Shown here piece after piece: positions 7,413 to 7,959 of a stretch of DNA of 7,959 nucleotides. How positions within the stretch are numbered: position 1 is the first letter of the stretch; each line of letters opens with the position of its first letter. The notes under the pieces were generated by a model, which was given only the letters and a program-made list of their open reading frames with translations, was not told the origin of the DNA and ran no database searches. Source of the stretch: Gammaproteobacteria bacterium (GTDB lineage: Bacteria > Pseudomonadota > Gammaproteobacteria > Pseudomonadales > Azotimanducaceae). Both the position numbers and the translations under genes were made by a program. Location of the stretch: positions 1 to 7,959 of the forward strand of contig JAUILW010000131.1 of the NCBI GenBank assembly GCA_030432795.1, in the 5' to 3' direction.

Positions 7413-7428
7413 TGGCACGCTCATTGCT
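7413..7428 (+). promoter_or_regulatory. Sigma54 (RpoN) -24/-12 promoter for the WS/DGAT gene
   Basis: TGGCACG, four bases, then TTGCT matches every defined position of the sigma54 consensus TGGCACR-N4-TTGCW. The invariant GG (7414-7415) and GC (7426-7427) are at exact spacing. Transcription would start near 7439, giving a leader of about 70 bases before the ATG at 7509. It points toward the WS/DGAT gene and lies in non-coding DNA, which makes chance less likely. No convincing sigma70 promoter was seen in the same interval. Sigma54 promoters need an ATP-using activator, so expression should be conditional. Confidence 0.75.
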
Positions 7429-7448
7429 TGCAATCCATAGGTACAGCG

Positions 7449-7473
7449 CGTGACACACCGTTGTCATGTCACG
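7449..7473 (+). repeat. Inverted repeat in the predicted WS/DGAT leader
   Basis: CGTGACA (7449-7455) pairs with TGTCACG (7467-7473) across 11 bases. A competing smaller stem is TGACA (7451-7455) with TGTCA (7462-7466), because TGTCA occurs twice in a row. The repeat lies 10 bases after the predicted sigma54 start site and ends 35 bases before the ATG. It could be an operator for a dimeric repressor just downstream of the promoter or an mRNA leader structure. The symmetry is seen directly; the role is unknown. Confidence 0.45.
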
Positions 7474-7508
7474 TCTGCACACTTCGCGCACCAAATGGAA
7501 GAGAAGAC

Positions 7509-7959
7509 ATGAGCGAACTGAACGCCACCGACGCCAATTTCATCCACTTCGAAAGCCCGCAGACGCCGATGCACATCGCTAGCGTGCAGATGATTCAACT
7601 GCCGCAAGATATGGGCGAGGCGGACTATCTGACGGTGCTGCGCAAACACATCGCCGAGCGCGCCGTCGAGGTGCCCTACATGATGCGCAAGCTCAACCGC
7701 GCAGGCATGCGCTGGCAGCCTGTACACACCATCGACATCAATCGGCACGTGCGCATGGCCCCGGAAGGCTTCGAGTCCAGCGGCAGACGATTTGATCAGG
7801 CGGTAGCCGCCGCGCACAGCACGCCTCTGTCCACCGATGGTCCACTCTGGGACATTCTGCTCATCCCAGGGCCCGGCGACGGCAGGGCCGCACTCTACAA
7901 CCGTGTACATCACGCCTGCGTGGACGGTTTAGGTGGGCAACTCGCCATCGCACGGCTTT
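7509..7959 (+). CDS. Wax ester synthase/acyl-CoA:diacylglycerol acyltransferase (WS/DGAT), N-terminal 150 residues; 3' end outside window
   Basis: WS/DGAT enzymes join an acyl-CoA to a fatty alcohol or diacylglycerol, making wax esters or triacylglycerol stored as cytoplasmic lipid bodies, at the membrane surface. The frame runs from ATG 7509 off the right edge, giving 150 of the usual about 450-500 residues. The opening is typical of the family (residues 8-13, then PMHIASVQMI at 20-29). PLWDILLIPG (112-121) precedes the catalytic HHxxxDG motif, here HHACVDG with H134, H135 and D139. GGAAGAGAAG stands just upstream as the ribosome binding site. The leader of about 70 bases follows a sigma54 promoter match. 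The gene is separate from the ycaQ-sulfurtransferase pair by 195 bases. Substrate choice (wax ester or triacylglycerol) cannot be told from this part. Similar folds occur in condensation-domain proteins, but the whole N-terminus fits WS/DGAT. Confidence 0.93.
   Translation, partial: MSELNATDANFIHFESPQTPMHIASVQMIQLPQDMGEADYLTVLRKHIAERAVEVPYMMRKLNRAGMRWQPVHTIDINRHVRMAPEGFESSGRRFDQAVAAAHSTPLSTDGPLWDILLIPGPGDGRAALYNRVHHACVDGLGGQLAIARL

Noticed and set aside
7464..7913. 149-codon minus-strand frame across the WS/DGAT start
   Set aside because: It overlaps the HHxxxDG-containing coding region and the leader in antisense, with no recognisable domain or ribosome binding site.

Overview
The window looks like chromosomal DNA from a free-living gammaproteobacterium with moderately high G+C (roughly 60 % by eye). 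The evidence is an AcnA-type aconitase and an Hsp20 very close to gammaproteobacterial forms, a bacterial Tpm methyltransferase, a YcaQ-type DNA glycosylase, and a wax-ester synthase/DGAT of the kind common in marine or oil-associated gammaproteobacteria. The genus cannot be fixed from the sequence. There are no RNA genes, insertion sequences, CRISPR arrays or prophage genes. Genes are tightly packed and the strand changes once, at about 5209-5244.

Left part (1-5208, all minus strand, listed in transcription order from right to left): a secreted gamma-glutamyltransferase (3496-5208) touches a thiopurine S-methyltransferase-family gene (2837-3496) by one base. A small DUF4870 membrane protein (2486-2827) follows, with its ribosome binding site starting on the previous stop codon. 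An Hsp20 small heat-shock gene (1979-2383) then has its own sigma32-like promoter at 2425-2451. After two inverted repeats (1958-1972 and 1919-1941) comes a six-helix voltage-gated potassium channel with a C-terminal zinc-ribbon motif (989-1870). Its stop codon overlaps the start of aconitase acnA (1-992, cut by the window edge) in an ATGA junction.

Right part (5245-7959, all plus strand): a YcaQ-family winged-helix DNA glycosylase (5245-6465) overlaps a two-domain rhodanese-type sulfurtransferase (6462-7313) by ATGA. A 195-bp non-coding interval follows, then the N-terminal 150 codons of a WS/DGAT wax-ester/triacylglycerol synthase (7509 to the window end).

The most notable signal is in that interval. 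A complete match to the sigma54 -24/-12 consensus (7413-7428) stands 81 bases before the WS/DGAT start. An NtrC-like dyad (7368-7384) lies upstream of it, and a 7-bp inverted repeat (7449-7473) lies in the predicted leader. This suggests, but does not prove, that storage-lipid synthesis here is under RpoN control, possibly tied to nitrogen status. The other genes are known families. Their arrangement (GGT + Tpm + sulfurtransferase near one another; a heat-shock gene, ion channel and aconitase in one direction) supports hypotheses about thiol/sulfur handling and stress-linked co-transcription. I see no clearly new multi-gene system.
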